Of a stretch of DNA of 64,000 nucleotides, positions 33,405-43,866 are shown one piece after another (the stretch's first letter is position 1; each line of letters starts with the position of its first letter). The stretch covers positions 372,001-436,000 of the forward strand of contig NZ_JARULC010000003.1 in NCBI RefSeq assembly GCF_029688625.1, given 5' to 3'. The translations under genes were made by a program, and so were the position numbers. The stretch comes from Qipengyuania marincola (GTDB lineage Bacteria; Pseudomonadota; Alphaproteobacteria; Sphingomonadales; Sphingomonadaceae). The notes beneath the pieces were generated by a model. The model was not told the DNA's origin. It saw only the letters and a list, made by a program, of their open reading frames with translations, and ran no database searches.

Positions 33405-34085
33405 ATGTCCTACGTCTCGCAATCGAGTGGCCCGAATTACGGCAGTATCGCCGCGGTGGTCGGCATTCATGCAGCGATCGGTGCGCTGCTGGTCACGGGC
33501 CTGACCGTCAGTGGGGCACTACCGGATATCATCAACAAGATCGACGCGCGCAACATTCCCGACACGCCGCCGCCACCGCCCCCTCCCCCGCCGCCAGAAA
33601 ACACGGAAACACCCAAGGAGAGCACCAGCCTGCCAGTCTTCACGCCGGTGCCCAAACTCGACATCAAGCCGACCCCACCGGTGATCGACACGACCGATCT
33701 GATCCCGCCGCCAATACCAAGTCCGCGGCCCGGCCGGGGCGACATCGTGCTGCCCAAGCCGGCACCGCCGTCGCCGCAGCCAAGCTTCGATCCGGTCGCC
33801 GCGCAACCGAAGAACAATCCGGCCAGCTGGCTCTCGAACAACGATTATCGGCCCAGCTGGACCCGCAAGGAACTGACAGGCCTCGCAAGGTTCCGGCTCG
33901 AGATCGCGAGCAACGGGCGCGTTACCGGCTGCACCATCACCGGCTCCACCGGGCATCCCGAACTGGACGAGGCGACCTGCAAGCTGGTCACGCGCCGCGC
34001 CCGCTTCGAACCGGCGCGCGGTGGCAATGGCGATGCGGTGGCCGGCAGCTACACCGGCTCGGTCCTGTGGCAATTGCCGGAGTAG
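33405..34085 (+). CDS. TonB-like energy transducer
   Basis: 226 residues from ATG 33405, ribosome binding site AGAGGAG. One N-terminal membrane helix (about 17-37, AAVVGIHAAIGALLVTGLTV), a run of ten prolines, then a Pro/Lys-rich periplasm-spanning part, and a C-terminal TonB domain (about 150-226) with LTGLARFRLEIASNGRVTGC and AGSYTGSVLWQLPE. It should transmit proton-motive force from ExbBD to outer-membrane receptors such as that at 10582. exbB/exbD are not adjacent. A promoter with a palindrome lies upstream. Confidence 0.9.
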   Translation: MSYVSQSSGPNYGSIAAVVGIHAAIGALLVTGLTVSGALPDIINKIDARNIPDTPPPPPPPPPPENTETPKESTSLPVFTPVPKLDIKPTPPVIDTTDLIPPPIPSPRPGRGDIVLPKPAPPSPQPSFDPVAAQPKNNPASWLSNNDYRPSWTRKELTGLARFRLEIASNGRVTGCTITGSTGHPELDEATCKLVTRRARFEPARGGNGDAVAGSYTGSVLWQLPE

Positions 34086-34091
34086 CGGCTG

Positions 34092-34301
34092 TTAGCGAGC
34101 GCCCTGTTCGAGCTTGTCGAGCGGGGCCTCGCCACCGGCATCTGGCAAGGTCCAGATCGCGACGTTGGCCAGCGCAACGACGGCCAGCAACACCATCAGC
34201 AGGGCGTTCTTCGCATTGCCCGTGCGGCGCCAGAGAAACCAGGCACCGATGACCAACAGGATCGCGGCGAGAACGGTCAGCGAAAGCACGGCATCGAGCA
34301 T
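34092..34301 (-). CDS. Small two-helix membrane protein, unknown function
   Basis: 69 residues with two hydrophobic stretches (about 5-24 and 33-51) joined by a basic loop (WRRTGNAKN), then a short acidic tail. It converges with the tonB-like gene, ending 6 bases from it. No family is recognised. The ATG at 34301 is the only reasonable start. Confidence 0.6.
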   Translation of the reverse strand: MLDAVLSLTVLAAILLVIGAWFLWRRTGNAKNALLMVLLAVVALANVAIWTLPDAGGEAPLDKLEQGAR

Positions 34302-34393
34302 TCCGCCTCAATAGCCACTCCGCCTGCCGCTGCAAGCCTGCCCGCCGGAACACCGGACTTCCGGCTCCGTTGCGAAAGGGAAGGAGACGGTAG

Positions 34394-34795
34394 ATGAGCA
34401 TTTTCGGCAAGATCAAGGACGCCATTTTCGGCGACAAGGACGAGAAGGCCACCGCGCCCAAGTCGACACCTGCGAACCGTCCCGCCACGCAGGCACCGCG
34501 CCCCACGGCCCAGAACGCACCGCCGGCCAAGCCACAGGCAAGGCCGGTGGTCGATGTCGAGAACCATCTCGACGCCATGCCAGGCGCCGATCGCCTGAAT
34601 TGGCGCACTTCGATCGTCGACCTGATGAAGTTGCTGGGCATCGATTCCGATTACGAAAGCCGCAAGGCGCTGGCGCAGGAAATGGGGCGCAACGACTATT
34701 CCGGTTCGGCAGAGGACAACGTCTGGCTGCATCGCCGCGTGATGAGCGAGGTCGCTGCCAATGGCGGCAAGGTGCCCGCCGACATGCGCGACTAG
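34394..34795 (+). CDS. DUF3597 domain protein
   Basis: 133 residues starting MSIFGKIKDAIFG. A low-complexity Ala/Pro linker (about 20-50) joins it to a compact C-terminal domain containing NWRTSIVDLMKLLGIDSDYE and SAEDNVWLHRRVMSEVA, which is characteristic of DUF3597. The function is unknown; related sequences lie in LysM-type or small stress proteins. No signal peptide. A ribosome binding site GGGAAGGAG precedes the ATG. Confidence 0.9.
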   Translation: MSIFGKIKDAIFGDKDEKATAPKSTPANRPATQAPRPTAQNAPPAKPQARPVVDVENHLDAMPGADRLNWRTSIVDLMKLLGIDSDYESRKALAQEMGRNDYSGSAEDNVWLHRRVMSEVAANGGKVPADMRD

Positions 34796-34862
34796 GCATG
34801 AAGGGGATGCCGGGCATTTCAGGCATTTGACACGCGCGGGCGCGCGGCGCACACCGCCGCGC

Positions 34863-36710
34863 ATGAACGCACCTAGCTTTGACATCACCCGTCGCCAGGC
34901 CCTCGCCGGGCTTGGCGCGACCACCGCCCTTACTCTTGCCGGCTGCGCGTCGATCCCGCGTGAGGAGGGCCTGGTCCAGGCCAAGCAGATCGGCGCAGAC
35001 ACGCTGCTCGAAGTCGTGGCCTACAACCTGCTCGAACACGAACCGGAGCGCGCGACCGGGCTCGGCGTGGATACGGCACGCTATGCCTATCTTCGCAGCC
35101 GGCTGGAAGACCAGTCGCCCGAGGGACAACAGGCCTTCGCCGCAACGCTGAAGCAGGACCTCGAGCGCGTTCGAGCCGTGCCGCGCGAAGGTCTCGACAG
35201 CGATACGGTGACCAATCTCGACGTCGTTCAAAGTGCCTATGAGCTTGCGCTTGACGGCTTTGCCCTGCCCTATGGCGATACGCCGGTCGGCAATTGGCGG
35301 ACCGCGCCCTATGTGGTGATCCAGAATGTAGGCGAATATCTCGCCCTGCCGCGCTTCATGCAGTCGTCCCACAATGTGAGCGATGGCGATGATGCTGACG
35401 CCTATATCGAGCGGATGGAGCAGATGCCGGCCGTTTTCGCCGGCGAGCTGGAGCGGATCCGCATGGCCCGTGGCATGGGCGTGGTGCCGCCGTCTTTCCT
35501 GCTCGACAAGGCCATCGGCCAGATGCGGCAGACACTGCAGAGCGCGTCGAAGGGAGAGTTGTTCGCCGACGATCTGCGCGCGAAACTCAATTCCAAGGGC
35601 ATGCCGGAAAGCCACGCCAACCGCGCCCTCAACCTCGAGACCACGGTCATCGCAGAAGCGCTCGAGCGCCAGCTGGCAGAGCTGATCGCAGAGCGCGCGG
35701 TTGCCAGCGACGCGCCCGGTATTTCCGCCCGTCCGCGCGGTGAGGAATTCTACGACTGGGCCCTGCGATCGAGCACGACGACGCGCCTTTCCCCCGACGA
35801 GGTTCACCGGCAGGGCCTCGACGAACTGGAGGCGCTGCACGCCCGCATGGATCCGATCCTGCGCGATATCGGATACACTTCCGGTTCGGTGGGCGAGCGG
35901 ATGCAGAAACTGAGCCGGGATCCGCGCTACAAGTTCGCCGAGGGCGATGCAGGGCGCGAGGAAATCATGGCCTTCATCTGGGACCGGATCGAATGGATCA
36001 AGGACCAGATGCCGCGCGCCTTCAACACGCTGGTCGACCCGAACCTTGAGGTGAAGCGCATCCCACCGGCGGAGGAAGTCGGCGCGCCGGGTGCCTATGG
36101 CGGGGCCGGCAGCAAGGATGGCAGCATTCCCGGCCGCTTCTGGATCAATTTGCGCAGCACCGACCTGCACCGCAAATACGATCTAGCCGATCTCACCTAT
36201 CACGAGACCATCCCGGGCCATGTGTGGGAGGGCGAATATTCGAATCGCCTCCCGCTGATCCGCTCGATCCTGGCGTTCAATCCCTTCAGCGAAGGCTGGG
36301 CGCTGTATGGCGAGCAGCTGGCGGACGAGCTTGGCGCCTATGACGAGTTCAAGGTCGGACGTCTCGGCTATTTGCAAAGCCTCGCCTTCCGCGCCTGCCG
36401 CATGGTCGTCGACACGGGCCTGCACGCCAAGGGCTGGAGCCGCGACCAGGCGGTGCGGTTCTTCGTCGAACGCAACGGCAGCAAGCGCGACGAGGTGGAG
36501 AGCGAGGTCGACCGCTATTGCAGCTGGCCCGGCCAGGCGACCGGCTACAAGCTCGGCCACAGCCGCATCGTCGACCAGCGCGAGCGGGCTCGCGCAGCAC
36601 TTGGCAGCCGGTTTGACGTGAAAGGGTTCAACGACGCTGTGATCCTGGGCGGCAATGTGCCGATGGACGTGCTGGAGAAGAATGTGGGTCGTTATCTTGC
36701 TGGAGCGTGA
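34863..36710 (+). CDS. DUF885 family protein, predicted Tat-exported lipoprotein metallopeptidase-like
   Basis: 615 residues from ATG 34863. The N-terminus has a twin-arginine motif (ITRRQALAGL) and a lipobox ending LAGC, so it is probably exported folded and lipid-anchored. The DUF885 core includes the zinc-type motif HETIPGH (about 446-452), then FNPFSEGWALYGEQLADELG, ending GYKLGHSRI. Family members are related to gluzincin peptidases, but activity has rarely been shown. It lies 67 bases after the DUF3597 gene and could be cotranscribed with it. Confidence 0.92.
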   Translation: MNAPSFDITRRQALAGLGATTALTLAGCASIPREEGLVQAKQIGADTLLEVVAYNLLEHEPERATGLGVDTARYAYLRSRLEDQSPEGQQAFAATLKQDLERVRAVPREGLDSDTVTNLDVVQSAYELALDGFALPYGDTPVGNWRTAPYVVIQNVGEYLALPRFMQSSHNVSDGDDADAYIERMEQMPAVFAGELERIRMARGMGVVPPSFLLDKAIGQMRQTLQSASKGELFADDLRAKLNSKGMPESHANRALNLETTVIAEALERQLAELIAERAVASDAPGISARPRGEEFYDWALRSSTTTRLSPDEVHRQGLDELEALHARMDPILRDIGYTSGSVGERMQKLSRDPRYKFAEGDAGREEIMAFIWDRIEWIKDQMPRAFNTLVDPNLEVKRIPPAEEVGAPGAYGGAGSKDGSIPGRFWINLRSTDLHRKYDLADLTYHETIPGHVWEGEYSNRLPLIRSILAFNPFSEGWALYGEQLADELGAYDEFKVGRLGYLQSLAFRACRMVVDTGLHAKGWSRDQAVRFFVERNGSKRDEVESEVDRYCSWPGQATGYKLGHSRIVDQRERARAALGSRFDVKGFNDAVILGGNVPMDVLEKNVGRYLAGA

Positions 36711-36790
36711 TTGAAAGGCCGCAAGAGCTTTTACTTTCTTCACCCTTACTTCCGTGCGATAGATGTTCCGGTAAAATGGGGGTCGCATTC

Positions 36791-38332
36791 ATGCGCTATC
36801 TAACGGGACTTCTTGCCGCCGCGCTCTTCGTCACACCGGCGCAGGCAGACTGGCATGTCGCGCAGTCGGATAATTTTGTCGTCTATGCCGACGATCGCTG
36901 GCAGGATGTTCAGGAGTTTGCCGAAGCGCTGGAACGCTATCATTCGGCGATGAGCCTGCTCCAGAACCGCGAGAGAACAGCACCAAGTCCTTCCAATCGG
37001 GTGACGATCTACGTAGTCGGTAACGAGAGCAAGATCCGCAAGCTGGTGGGCGAGGATGCCAGAAACATCGCCGGCTTCTATATTCCGCGCGCGGGCAGTT
37101 CGGTAGCCTTTGTGCCGGTTATCAGCATGCGCGGCCGGGAAACGGATTTCTCGGTCACGGTCCTGCTGCACGAGTATGCACATCACTTCCTCATTTCGAA
37201 CTCGCCATTCGCAATGCCGCGCTGGGTGAACGAGGGAGGTGCGGAATTCTATGCGTCCGCCAAGTTCGAAAAGGATGGCGGTATCGCGATCGGACGCCCG
37301 GCCTATCACCGTGCGGCGGAGCTTGCCTATGCCAAGGACGTCAGCGTTGAAGAGCTGATCGATCCTGATCTCTACGAGAAGAACAAGGGAAAGCGCTTCG
37401 ATGCCTTTTATGGCCGGGCATGGGCGCTCTATCATTACCTGTTTTTCTCCGACGAGCGGAGGGGGCAGTTTTCCGCCTATCTCAATGCAATCGTGAACGG
37501 CAGCGAACCGCGGCAGGCTGCCATCGACGCTTTCGGCGATCTTGCTGTCCTGCAAAAGGACCTCGACAGATATATCGACCAGCGGCGCATGTCCGTGTTC
37601 GAACTTCCTGTCGATCTGGTGCCCATCGGCGCGGTCGAAGTCCGCAAGCTATCCGAAGGCGAGGCGGCGGCAATGCCGCTGCGTATCCGCTCAAGACGCG
37701 GCGTTACGCAAGAGCAGGCTGCAGAATTGCTTCCTGACATGCGGGAGATTGCTCAGCAATATCCCAATGATGCAGCAGTGCTTGCCGCTCTGGCAGTGGC
37801 CGAATTCGATGCCGGGAACGATGATGCCGCGATTATCGCAGCCGATCGGGCGCTCGCGATTGATCCCGCGACGAAGGACGCCCTGGTGCAGAAAGGCTTC
37901 GCCCTGTTTCGAAAGGCGGAAGAGGCGGAGGATCGCGATGCGGCCTACGCTGACGCAATGGTGCCCTTCTCCGCGCTCAATCGGCTGGAAACCGATCACC
38001 CCCTGCCGCTGATGTATTATTACCGTAGCTTCGTCGAGCGGGGTAAAGAGCCGAATGAGACCGCGCGTCATGCGTTGGAACGGGCTTCTCAGCTTGCGCC
38101 CTTCGACAAATCGCTTCGCTTCAATACCGCCCTGATGCAGGCCGCCGAGGGCAAGATCGCGGCTGCACGCTATACCATGGCGCCGCTGGCCAGCGACCCG
38201 CATGGCGGCGGCATGGCCGGGCTGGCGCAGCGCTATCGGCTGGAACTGGCCGAGGCTGAGGAAGGCGAGCCCTGGTTCCCCCAGATTGACATCGCGGTGG
38301 ATGATGCGGTCGAGGCCGCGACGGCTGAGTAG
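36791..38332 (+). CDS. Secreted gluzincin-like peptidase domain protein with TPR repeats
   Basis: 513 residues from ATG 36791 (GGGGG upstream; an ATG at 36776 is possible). Signal peptide about 1-20 ending PAQAD. The N-terminal half has a zinc-peptidase motif LLHEYAHHF (HEYAH, about 133-137) with a downstream acidic WVNEGGAEFYA as likely third ligand, the layout of peptidase MA-like/DUF1570 proteins. The C-terminal half (about 310-490) is helical with TPR-like units (AVLAALAVAEFDAGNDDAAI, AIDPATKDALVQKGFALFRK). Probably periplasmic; substrate unknown. Confidence 0.82.
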   Translation: MRYLTGLLAAALFVTPAQADWHVAQSDNFVVYADDRWQDVQEFAEALERYHSAMSLLQNRERTAPSPSNRVTIYVVGNESKIRKLVGEDARNIAGFYIPRAGSSVAFVPVISMRGRETDFSVTVLLHEYAHHFLISNSPFAMPRWVNEGGAEFYASAKFEKDGGIAIGRPAYHRAAELAYAKDVSVEELIDPDLYEKNKGKRFDAFYGRAWALYHYLFFSDERRGQFSAYLNAIVNGSEPRQAAIDAFGDLAVLQKDLDRYIDQRRMSVFELPVDLVPIGAVEVRKLSEGEAAAMPLRIRSRRGVTQEQAAELLPDMREIAQQYPNDAAVLAALAVAEFDAGNDDAAIIAADRALAIDPATKDALVQKGFALFRKAEEAEDRDAAYADAMVPFSALNRLETDHPLPLMYYYRSFVERGKEPNETARHALERASQLAPFDKSLRFNTALMQAAEGKIAAARYTMAPLASDPHGGGMAGLAQRYRLELAEAEEGEPWFPQIDIAVDDAVEAATAE

Positions 38333-38403
38333 CCGACAAGCCGTGCACCAATCGCATTAATGTGCCTGATCACGGGCGCATCTGTCGGCCGAGAAAATAA
38401 TGC

Positions 38404-39234
38404 TCAGCGTAGCTCCGCATCCGTGGGCACGAGCCGGATTTCGTAGAGCTCGGGCCACAGCTTGCCGGTCACGAACAGTCGCCTGTTTTCCTCGTCCCAG
38501 GCGATGCCGTTGAGCACGGCGTCCGTTTCCGACACGGGGACCGTCGCCACTAGTGTCGAAAGATCGACAATACGCTGCACAATGCCAGTGGACGGGTCTA
38601 TCGCGACGATAAACGGTGACATCCAGACATTGGCAAAGACGAGGCCGTCGATCATCTCGAGCTCGTTAAGCCGCGCGAGCGGACGGCCGTTCACCGTCAC
38701 TTCGATGCTTCTCAGCACAGCAAATGTCTCGGGATCAAGGACCCGCAGCGTCGCGCTGCCATCGGAATGGATCAGTCCCTCCGCCGATGCCGTCAGCCCC
38801 CAGCCGTGCAGCGGATAATCCTCTCGCGTTGCCTCCAGCGCCAAGGTCTCGGCATCCCAGCGGTGGATCGCACCGTCGCGCCAGGTCAGGCTGATCAGCT
38901 GGTCGTTCCACGCCGCCAGTCCCTCGCCGAACTGGTCCGGAGGCAAGGCGCTTTCGCGCACCACTCGCCCGGTTTCGAGCTCGACTTCGCGGATCACCGA
39001 CTGCCCCACGCGGCCCGTGCTTTCGAACAGGGCGCCGTTGCGCCACAGCAACCCTTGCGTGAAAGCCGCCGTATCGTGCGGGTAGCGCCCGACAATCTCC
39101 GCGCGATAGATTGTGGGACCCACCGTGCTTTCCGCGACAGCCGGAGCGGTACTGGACTGCTCGCCCTGAGCGGCCACCGGGCCGGCACAGATGCCTGCAA
39201 GCAGGGCCGCCCAGGCTAGCAGGAAGCGTTTCAT
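38404..39234 (-). CDS. Glutaminyl-peptide cyclotransferase (plant/bacterial propeller type)
   Basis: 276 residues from ATG 39234; the open frame upstream is not coding. Signal peptide about 1-24 ending VAAQG. The propeller shows FTQGLLWRNGALFESTGRVG, FGEGLAAWNDQLISLTWRDG, LNELEMIDGLVFANVW and LNGIAWDEENRRLFVTGKLW, the signature blocks of the Glu_cyclase_2 family. These convert N-terminal Gln to pyroglutamate in exported peptides, releasing ammonia. Periplasmic. Converges with the peptidase-like gene at 38332. Confidence 0.92.
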   Translation of the reverse strand: MKRFLLAWAALLAGICAGPVAAQGEQSSTAPAVAESTVGPTIYRAEIVGRYPHDTAAFTQGLLWRNGALFESTGRVGQSVIREVELETGRVVRESALPPDQFGEGLAAWNDQLISLTWRDGAIHRWDAETLALEATREDYPLHGWGLTASAEGLIHSDGSATLRVLDPETFAVLRSIEVTVNGRPLARLNELEMIDGLVFANVWMSPFIVAIDPSTGIVQRIVDLSTLVATVPVSETDAVLNGIAWDEENRRLFVTGKLWPELYEIRLVPTDAELR

Positions 39235-39283
39235 GTCGAAGTGATGTTCTCGCGAAGCCGAACGCGACATGAAGCGCGCGGTC

Positions 39284-39604
39284 CTATTTCTTGCCGAACA
39301 GGCCGCCTGCCATGCTAGCAATGTCGTTGAGTGGGTTTCCGTCGCCATCGCGGTCCAGCATGCTGGCGAATTTGGCGAGCGAGCCCTCGCCACCGATGGC
39401 GTCGCGAATTTGCTCGAGCATCTGTGCATCAATGCCGGTCTTGCCGGCTGCGACTTCGATAGTGTCGCCGGGGTCCTGATGCGCCTCTCCCAGCGCGGCA
39501 ACTGCCTTTGCCGCCATGTCCGGGTCGATCCCGAACTTTTCCGCCATATTGGTGACAGTCGGATTCCCGCCTACCTGGCCAAGGATTTGATCGAACAGTC
39601 CCAT
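39284..39604 (-). CDS. Small helical protein with YidB/DUF937-like features
   Basis: 106 residues from ATG 39604 (MGLFDQILGQVGG). The C-terminal half carries SLAKFASMLDRDGDGNPLND followed by IASMAGGLFGKK, a D-x-D-x-D-G loop resembling an EF-hand or dockerin-type calcium site, as seen in DUF937-type small proteins. No signal peptide. It lies 158 bases from pckA, separated by a terminator, and just upstream of the cyclotransferase on the same strand (49 bases), so the two may share a transcript. Confidence 0.7.
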   Translation of the reverse strand: MGLFDQILGQVGGNPTVTNMAEKFGIDPDMAAKAVAALGEAHQDPGDTIEVAAGKTGIDAQMLEQIRDAIGGEGSLAKFASMLDRDGDGNPLNDIASMAGGLFGKK

Positions 39605-39660
39605 CGTCGAATCTCCCGAGTATCGATGCGCCCCGCGGGCAGTCTGGCCCAGAAAGGGCG

Positions 39661-39702
39661 CAAGAAAAAGCCCCGGTCCGGTTTCCCGGCCGGGGCTTCT
39701 CT
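39661..39702 (-). terminator. Rho-independent terminator of pckA
   Basis: GCCCCGG (39670-39676) pairs with CCGGGGC (39690-39696); on the minus strand the stem is followed by TTTTTCTTG. It lies between pckA and the small DUF937-like gene. Confidence 0.85.
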
Positions 39703-39761
39703 TTGAGGTCCGCGCAAGACCGTGTCCTGCGCAGGTCCCTCCTCTCCAACTGTGAGCCCTG

Positions 39762-41351
39762 TCAGGCGGCCTCGGGCGCCGCGTCGCGCACGCCCTGATC
39801 GACATGCGCAGCAAAGGGTTCGAAATTGTCGACGAACAGCTGCACCAGCTTGTGCGCGGTGCGGTCGTATTCATCCTTGTCCGCCCAGGTCGAGCGGGGA
39901 TCGAGAATGCCGTCGTCCACGCCCTCGACGCTCACCGGCACCTCGAAACCGAAGTTCGGGTCCTTGCGGAATTCGGCATTGTTGAGCGTGCCGTCGAGCG
40001 CAGCATTCAAAAGCGCCCGGGTTGCCATGATCGGCATGCGATTGCCAACGCCGTACTTGCCACCGGTCCAGCCGGTGTTGACCAGCCAGCAATGTACTTC
40101 GCCCTTGGCGATGCGCTCTTTGAGAAGATTGCCATAGACGCTGGGGTGGCGGGGCATGAATGGCGCGCCGAAACAGGTGCTGAAGGTCGCCTGCGGTTCG
40201 GTGACGCCGATCTCGGTGCCGGCGACCTTGGCGGTGTAGCCCGACAGGAAGTGATACATTGCCTGGTCCGGCGTCAGTCGCGCGATCGGCGGCAGCACGC
40301 CGAATGCATCGGCGGTCAGCATGATGACGTTCGAGGGCGGCGGCCCCATGTTCTTTTCGGAAGTGTTCGGGATCGACGACAGCGGATAGGCGCCGCGCGT
40401 ATTCTCGGCGAGGCTGTTGTCGTCGAGATCGATCTCGCCGTTATCGTCCATCACCACATTTTCAAGGACGGTGTCCTTCATCTTGGTGGTGGCGAAGATT
40501 TCCGGTTCGGCCTCGGGATCGAGGCGGATCATCTTGGCATAGCAGCCGCCTTCGAAATTGAAGACCGCCGTATCCGACCAGCCGTGCTCGTCATCGCCGA
40601 TCAGCGTGCGGCTGGCATCGGCGCTGAGCGTGGTCTTGCCGGTACCCGAAAGGCCGAAGAACACTGCGCTTTTCCCGTCCGGGCCGATGTTGGCGGAGCA
40701 ATGCATCGGCATCACGCCCTTGGCCGGTAGCAGGTAGTTGAGGATGCCGAACACGCTCTTCTTCATCTCGCCGGCATATTTGGTGCCGCCGATCAGCACG
40801 AGCTTCTCCGACAGGTTCACCGCGATCACGGTTTCGCTCCGCGTGCCATGGCGTTCCGGATCGGCCTGGAATGTCGGCAGGTCGATAATCGTGTATTCCG
40901 GCTCGAAGCCGTCAAGCTCGGCCTCGGTCGGACGGACCAGCAGAGTGCGGATGAACTGGTTGTGCCACGCAAGCTCGTTGATGACGCGCACGTTGACGCG
41001 ATATTCGGGCTGCGAGCCGCCGAACAGGTCGGCCACGTAGAGGTCGGACTTGTCCTTGAGCGCCGCCATGAAGTCGGCCTTCAGGGCGGCGAAATGCGCC
41101 GGGGTCATGGAGGCATTGTTGTCCCACCACACCGTGTCTTCCGTCTCTGCATCGCGCACGATGAACTTGTCGTTGGCGCTGCGCCCGGTGTGCTTGCCGG
41201 TTTCGACGACCAGTGGGCCGTCCTTCGCCCGGCGCCCTTCGCCATTGGCAAGCGCGGCTTCGGTCAGCTGCTCGGCCGACAGGTTGGGATGGATCTTGGC
41301 ATCGGTTTCGATACCCTGGGCGGCAAGCGATTGTGAAAGCGGGACAGTCAC
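39762..41351 (-). CDS. pckA: Phosphoenolpyruvate carboxykinase (ATP)
   Basis: 529 residues from a GTG at 41351 with GGAG 7 bases upstream; the frame extends upstream to an ATG at 41447 but without homology. Converts oxaloacetate and ATP to phosphoenolpyruvate, CO2 and ADP, the entry to gluconeogenesis. Motifs: [11 protein letters not shown] (ATP loop), IGDDEHGW (metal-binding), [19 protein letters not shown]. Length matches E. coli PckA (540). It is divergent from chvI, an arrangement conserved in Rhizobiales and Sphingomonadales, where ChvI has been linked to pckA control. Confidence 0.96.
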   Translation of the reverse strand: MTVPLSQSLAAQGIETDAKIHPNLSAEQLTEAALANGEGRRAKDGPLVVETGKHTGRSANDKFIVRDAETEDTVWWDNNASMTPAHFAALKADFMAALKDKSDLYVADLFGGSQPEYRVNVRVINELAWHNQFIRTLLVRPTEAELDGFEPEYTIIDLPTFQADPERHGTRSETVIAVNLSEKLVLIGGTKYAGEMKKSVFGILNYLLPAKGVMPMHCSANIGPDGKSAVFFGLSGTGKTTLSADASRTLIGDDEHGWSDTAVFNFEGGCYAKMIRLDPEAEPEIFATTKMKDTVLENVVMDDNGEIDLDDNSLAENTRGAYPLSSIPNTSEKNMGPPPSNVIMLTADAFGVLPPIARLTPDQAMYHFLSGYTAKVAGTEIGVTEPQATFSTCFGAPFMPRHPSVYGNLLKERIAKGEVHCWLVNTGWTGGKYGVGNRMPIMATRALLNAALDGTLNNAEFRKDPNFGFEVPVSVEGVDDGILDPRSTWADKDEYDRTAHKLVQLFVDNFEPFAAHVDQGVRDAAPEAA

Positions 41352-41534
41352 CGAAAATCTCCAGTGCGCAAAAGGGGTTCTGGGCTGAAGCCGTCTACGC
41401 ATACGAATGCGCAAACCTCGCTTCAGCGCATAGTCCCCACCCTGCATAAGGTCAAACTCTCAAAAGGATAGATTCCCACGAATGGGGTATAGGCTGCGTT
41501 GTTTTGCACGATCAAACGCACTAGGCACCGTCGC

Positions 41535-42290
41535 ATGACGACCGACGCCATTCAGGGTGCCAACCCGCAGGACCCGGACCAACGTGTGATCGCGCTGGTC
41601 GACGATGATCGCAACATCCTGACGACCGTTTCGATCGCCCTGCAGGCGGAGGGGTTTGCAACGCGCCTCTATTCGGATGGGGAGGCCGCGCTGGGCGCCT
41701 TGCTCAACAATCCGCCGGACCTCGCCATTTTCGACATCAAGATGCCCAAGATGGACGGCATGGAATTGCTGCGCCGGTTACGCGACGAATCCTCGCTTCC
41801 GGTCATCTTCCTGACCAGCAAGGACGACGAGGCGGACGAGGCCGCCGGTCTGCAGATGGGGGCGGACGATTATATCGCCAAGCCGTTCAGCCTGCGCCTC
41901 TTGCTCGCGCGCATCCACGCCATCCTGCGCCGCAGCGACGCGCGGCGGCCGCTGGTGATGAGCGATGCCGTACCACCCGACACGTCCGAGGATATCAACC
42001 GCGGGCGGCTGCACATGGACCCCGCCCGTCACCACGTCACCTGGGACGAGAAGCCTGTGTCGTTGACCGTGACGGAGTTCCTGCTGCTCGAGGCACTCGC
42101 CGTGCGCCCCGGCGTAATCAAGAGCCGCAACCAGCTGATGGATGCAGCCTATCCCGACGATGTCTTCGTCGACGATCGGACAGTCGACAGCCATATCAAG
42201 CGGATGCGCCGCAAGTTCCGCAGCGTCGACCCGGACTTCTCCGCCATCGAGACTCTTTATGGTGCAGGCTACAGCTTCAGCGATGGCTGA
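41535..42290 (+). CDS. chvI: Two-component response regulator ChvI
   Basis: 251 residues from ATG 41535. Receiver domain (about 15-130) with acidic pair LVDDD, phospho-Asp in [11 protein letters not shown], Thr in LTSKDDE and Lys in IAKPFS. The OmpR-type winged helix follows (about 155-250), with [13 protein letters not shown] and [13 protein letters not shown]. In Agrobacterium/Sinorhizobium and related bacteria ChvI responds to acid and envelope stress and controls exopolysaccharide, motility and virulence genes. The stop overlaps the chvG start (ATGGCTGA). Confidence 0.95.
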   Translation: MTTDAIQGANPQDPDQRVIALVDDDRNILTTVSIALQAEGFATRLYSDGEAALGALLNNPPDLAIFDIKMPKMDGMELLRRLRDESSLPVIFLTSKDDEADEAAGLQMGADDYIAKPFSLRLLLARIHAILRRSDARRPLVMSDAVPPDTSEDINRGRLHMDPARHHVTWDEKPVSLTVTEFLLLEALAVRPGVIKSRNQLMDAAYPDDVFVDDRTVDSHIKRMRRKFRSVDPDFSAIETLYGAGYSFSDG

Positions 42291-43866
42291 CCAGCGGCCC
42301 GGCTCAGCAGAGCGGGGAAGCGCCCTGCGCAGCGACCGGTTCGGCCAGTTGCGCTGGTCGCATCGCCTATCGCTTACCAGTCGCATCCTGTTCGTGAACG
42401 TCCTGCCGCTCGTCCTCTTGGGCGGCGGCGTTCTTTATCTTGACGCCTATCGCAAGCAATTGCTCGACGAACGCTTCAAGCTGGCGCTGGTCGAGGCGCA
42501 GATCATTGCCGAGGCGCTGGCCGGTGCGACGGTGCAGCGGCAAGAGGCGCTGTTGATCCAGATCGGCAAGGAGCAGCGGTTGCGCCTGCGGGTCTACGGT
42601 CCCGAAGGCGAGCTCGAATCCGACAGTTTCGCCCTCGCGCCGCCCAGCTTCGATCTGCCCGAACCGGCCGAGGTCAATCAGAACGATTTCGCCCTGCGGC
42701 TTGACCGCTGGTTCGACCGTATCGTCGGTGCGCCGGCCCTGCCCGATTATGTCGAGCCCGCCAGCGATGCCGCTTCCGGCTGGCCCGAGCTCGTTCGCGC
42801 GCGAGAGGAGAGTCTGACGCAGATCGTCCTGCGCGATGCGCCCGACGGCACGCATGTGATCAACGCAGCCGCGCCCGTCGGTCTCGACGGCGATACGCTG
42901 CTGCTGACCCGCAATCCGGTCGACATCACCGACAGCGTGCGCGCGGCCCGCTCTACCGTGCTGGTCGTCGTCCTGATGGCCTTGCTCGTTTCAACCCTGC
43001 TTTCACTGTTCCTTGCGCGGACGATCGTGCGCCCCTTGCGCGAACTGGTCCAGGCGGCGGTTCGTGTACGTCAGGGCCGCGACCGGCAGGTGGAGGTACC
43101 GCGCCTGCCCGAACGCCGCGACGAGATCGGCATGCTTGCGCGCGCCTTTTCCGACATGACCGGCGCGCTGCGCCATCGCATCGATGCGGTCGAGAGCTTC
43201 GCCGCGGACGTCGCGCACGAAATCAAGAACCCCCTCGCATCGCTACGCAGCGCAACCGAGTCGCTCGCCAAGGTAGATGACCCGCAGCTGCGCGCGCAAT
43301 TGCTCGACATCGCGACGCATGACGTGCAGCGGATCGATCGGCTGGTAACGGAAATTTCGGACGCCAGCCGCATCGATGCCGAAATGTCGCGCGCGGAATT
43401 CGAACCGGTCGACCTCGGCGAACTGCTCACGAATATCGTGGCTGCGCGCGAGGAGCGTGAGGAGAACGACGGTCGTACGATCGTCCGCGAATTCGTCGGC
43501 GAGCCGCTGGTCGTGTCGGGTGTGCCGGTGCGGCTCGAACGCGTGATCGACAATCTGCTCGACAATGCCGTGTCCTTCTCTCCGCCCGACGGCCGGATCG
43601 AGGCGCGGCTGGAGCGCGCAAACGGCTGGATCTCGCTCTCCGTCTCCGACGAGGGGCCGGGCATACCCGAGGAAAAGCGCGAAAAGGTTTTCCAGCGCTT
43701 CCATTCCGACCGCCCCGAAGGCGAGGATTTCGGCAAGCATTCGGGCCTGGGCCTCGCAATCGCGCGCACGATCGCAGAAGCGCATGACGGCACGCTGATC
43801 GCAACCTCACGGACAGATGGGGCAGCTGGGGCCTGTCTCATCCTCGGCTTGCCGGCGCGGCGATGA
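42283..43866 (+). CDS. chvG: Membrane sensor histidine kinase ChvG
   Basis: 527 residues from ATG 42283. Two membrane helices (about 32-52 and 222-243) enclose a ~170-residue periplasmic sensor region, followed by HAMP ([18 protein letters not shown]), an H-box with the phospho-His in [17 protein letters not shown]-box [10 protein letters not shown], and G boxes [12 protein letters not shown] and [10 protein letters not shown]. Partner of ChvI. In alphaproteobacteria the periplasmic ExoR protein can hold ChvG inactive; exoR is not in the window. Confidence 0.94.
   Translation: MADQRPGSAERGSALRSDRFGQLRWSHRLSLTSRILFVNVLPLVLLGGGVLYLDAYRKQLLDERFKLALVEAQIIAEALAGATVQRQEALLIQIGKEQRLRLRVYGPEGELESDSFALAPPSFDLPEPAEVNQNDFALRLDRWFDRIVGAPALPDYVEPASDAASGWPELVRAREESLTQIVLRDAPDGTHVINAAAPVGLDGDTLLLTRNPVDITDSVRAARSTVLVVVLMALLVSTLLSLFLARTIVRPLRELVQAAVRVRQGRDRQVEVPRLPERRDEIGMLARAFSDMTGALRHRIDAVESFAADVAHEIKNPLASLRSATESLAKVDDPQLRAQLLDIATHDVQRIDRLVTEISDASRIDAEMSRAEFEPVDLGELLTNIVAAREEREENDGRTIVREFVGEPLVVSGVPVRLERVIDNLLDNAVSFSPPDGRIEARLERANGWISLSVSDEGPGIPEEKREKVFQRFHSDRPEGEDFGKHSGLGLAIARTIAEAHDGTLIATSRTDGAAGACLILGLPARR

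Noticed and set aside
41352..41534. A longer PckA starting at the ATG at 41447
   Set aside because: The extra 32 residues are basic and unlike any PckA, while the GTG at 41351 has a well-placed GGAG.
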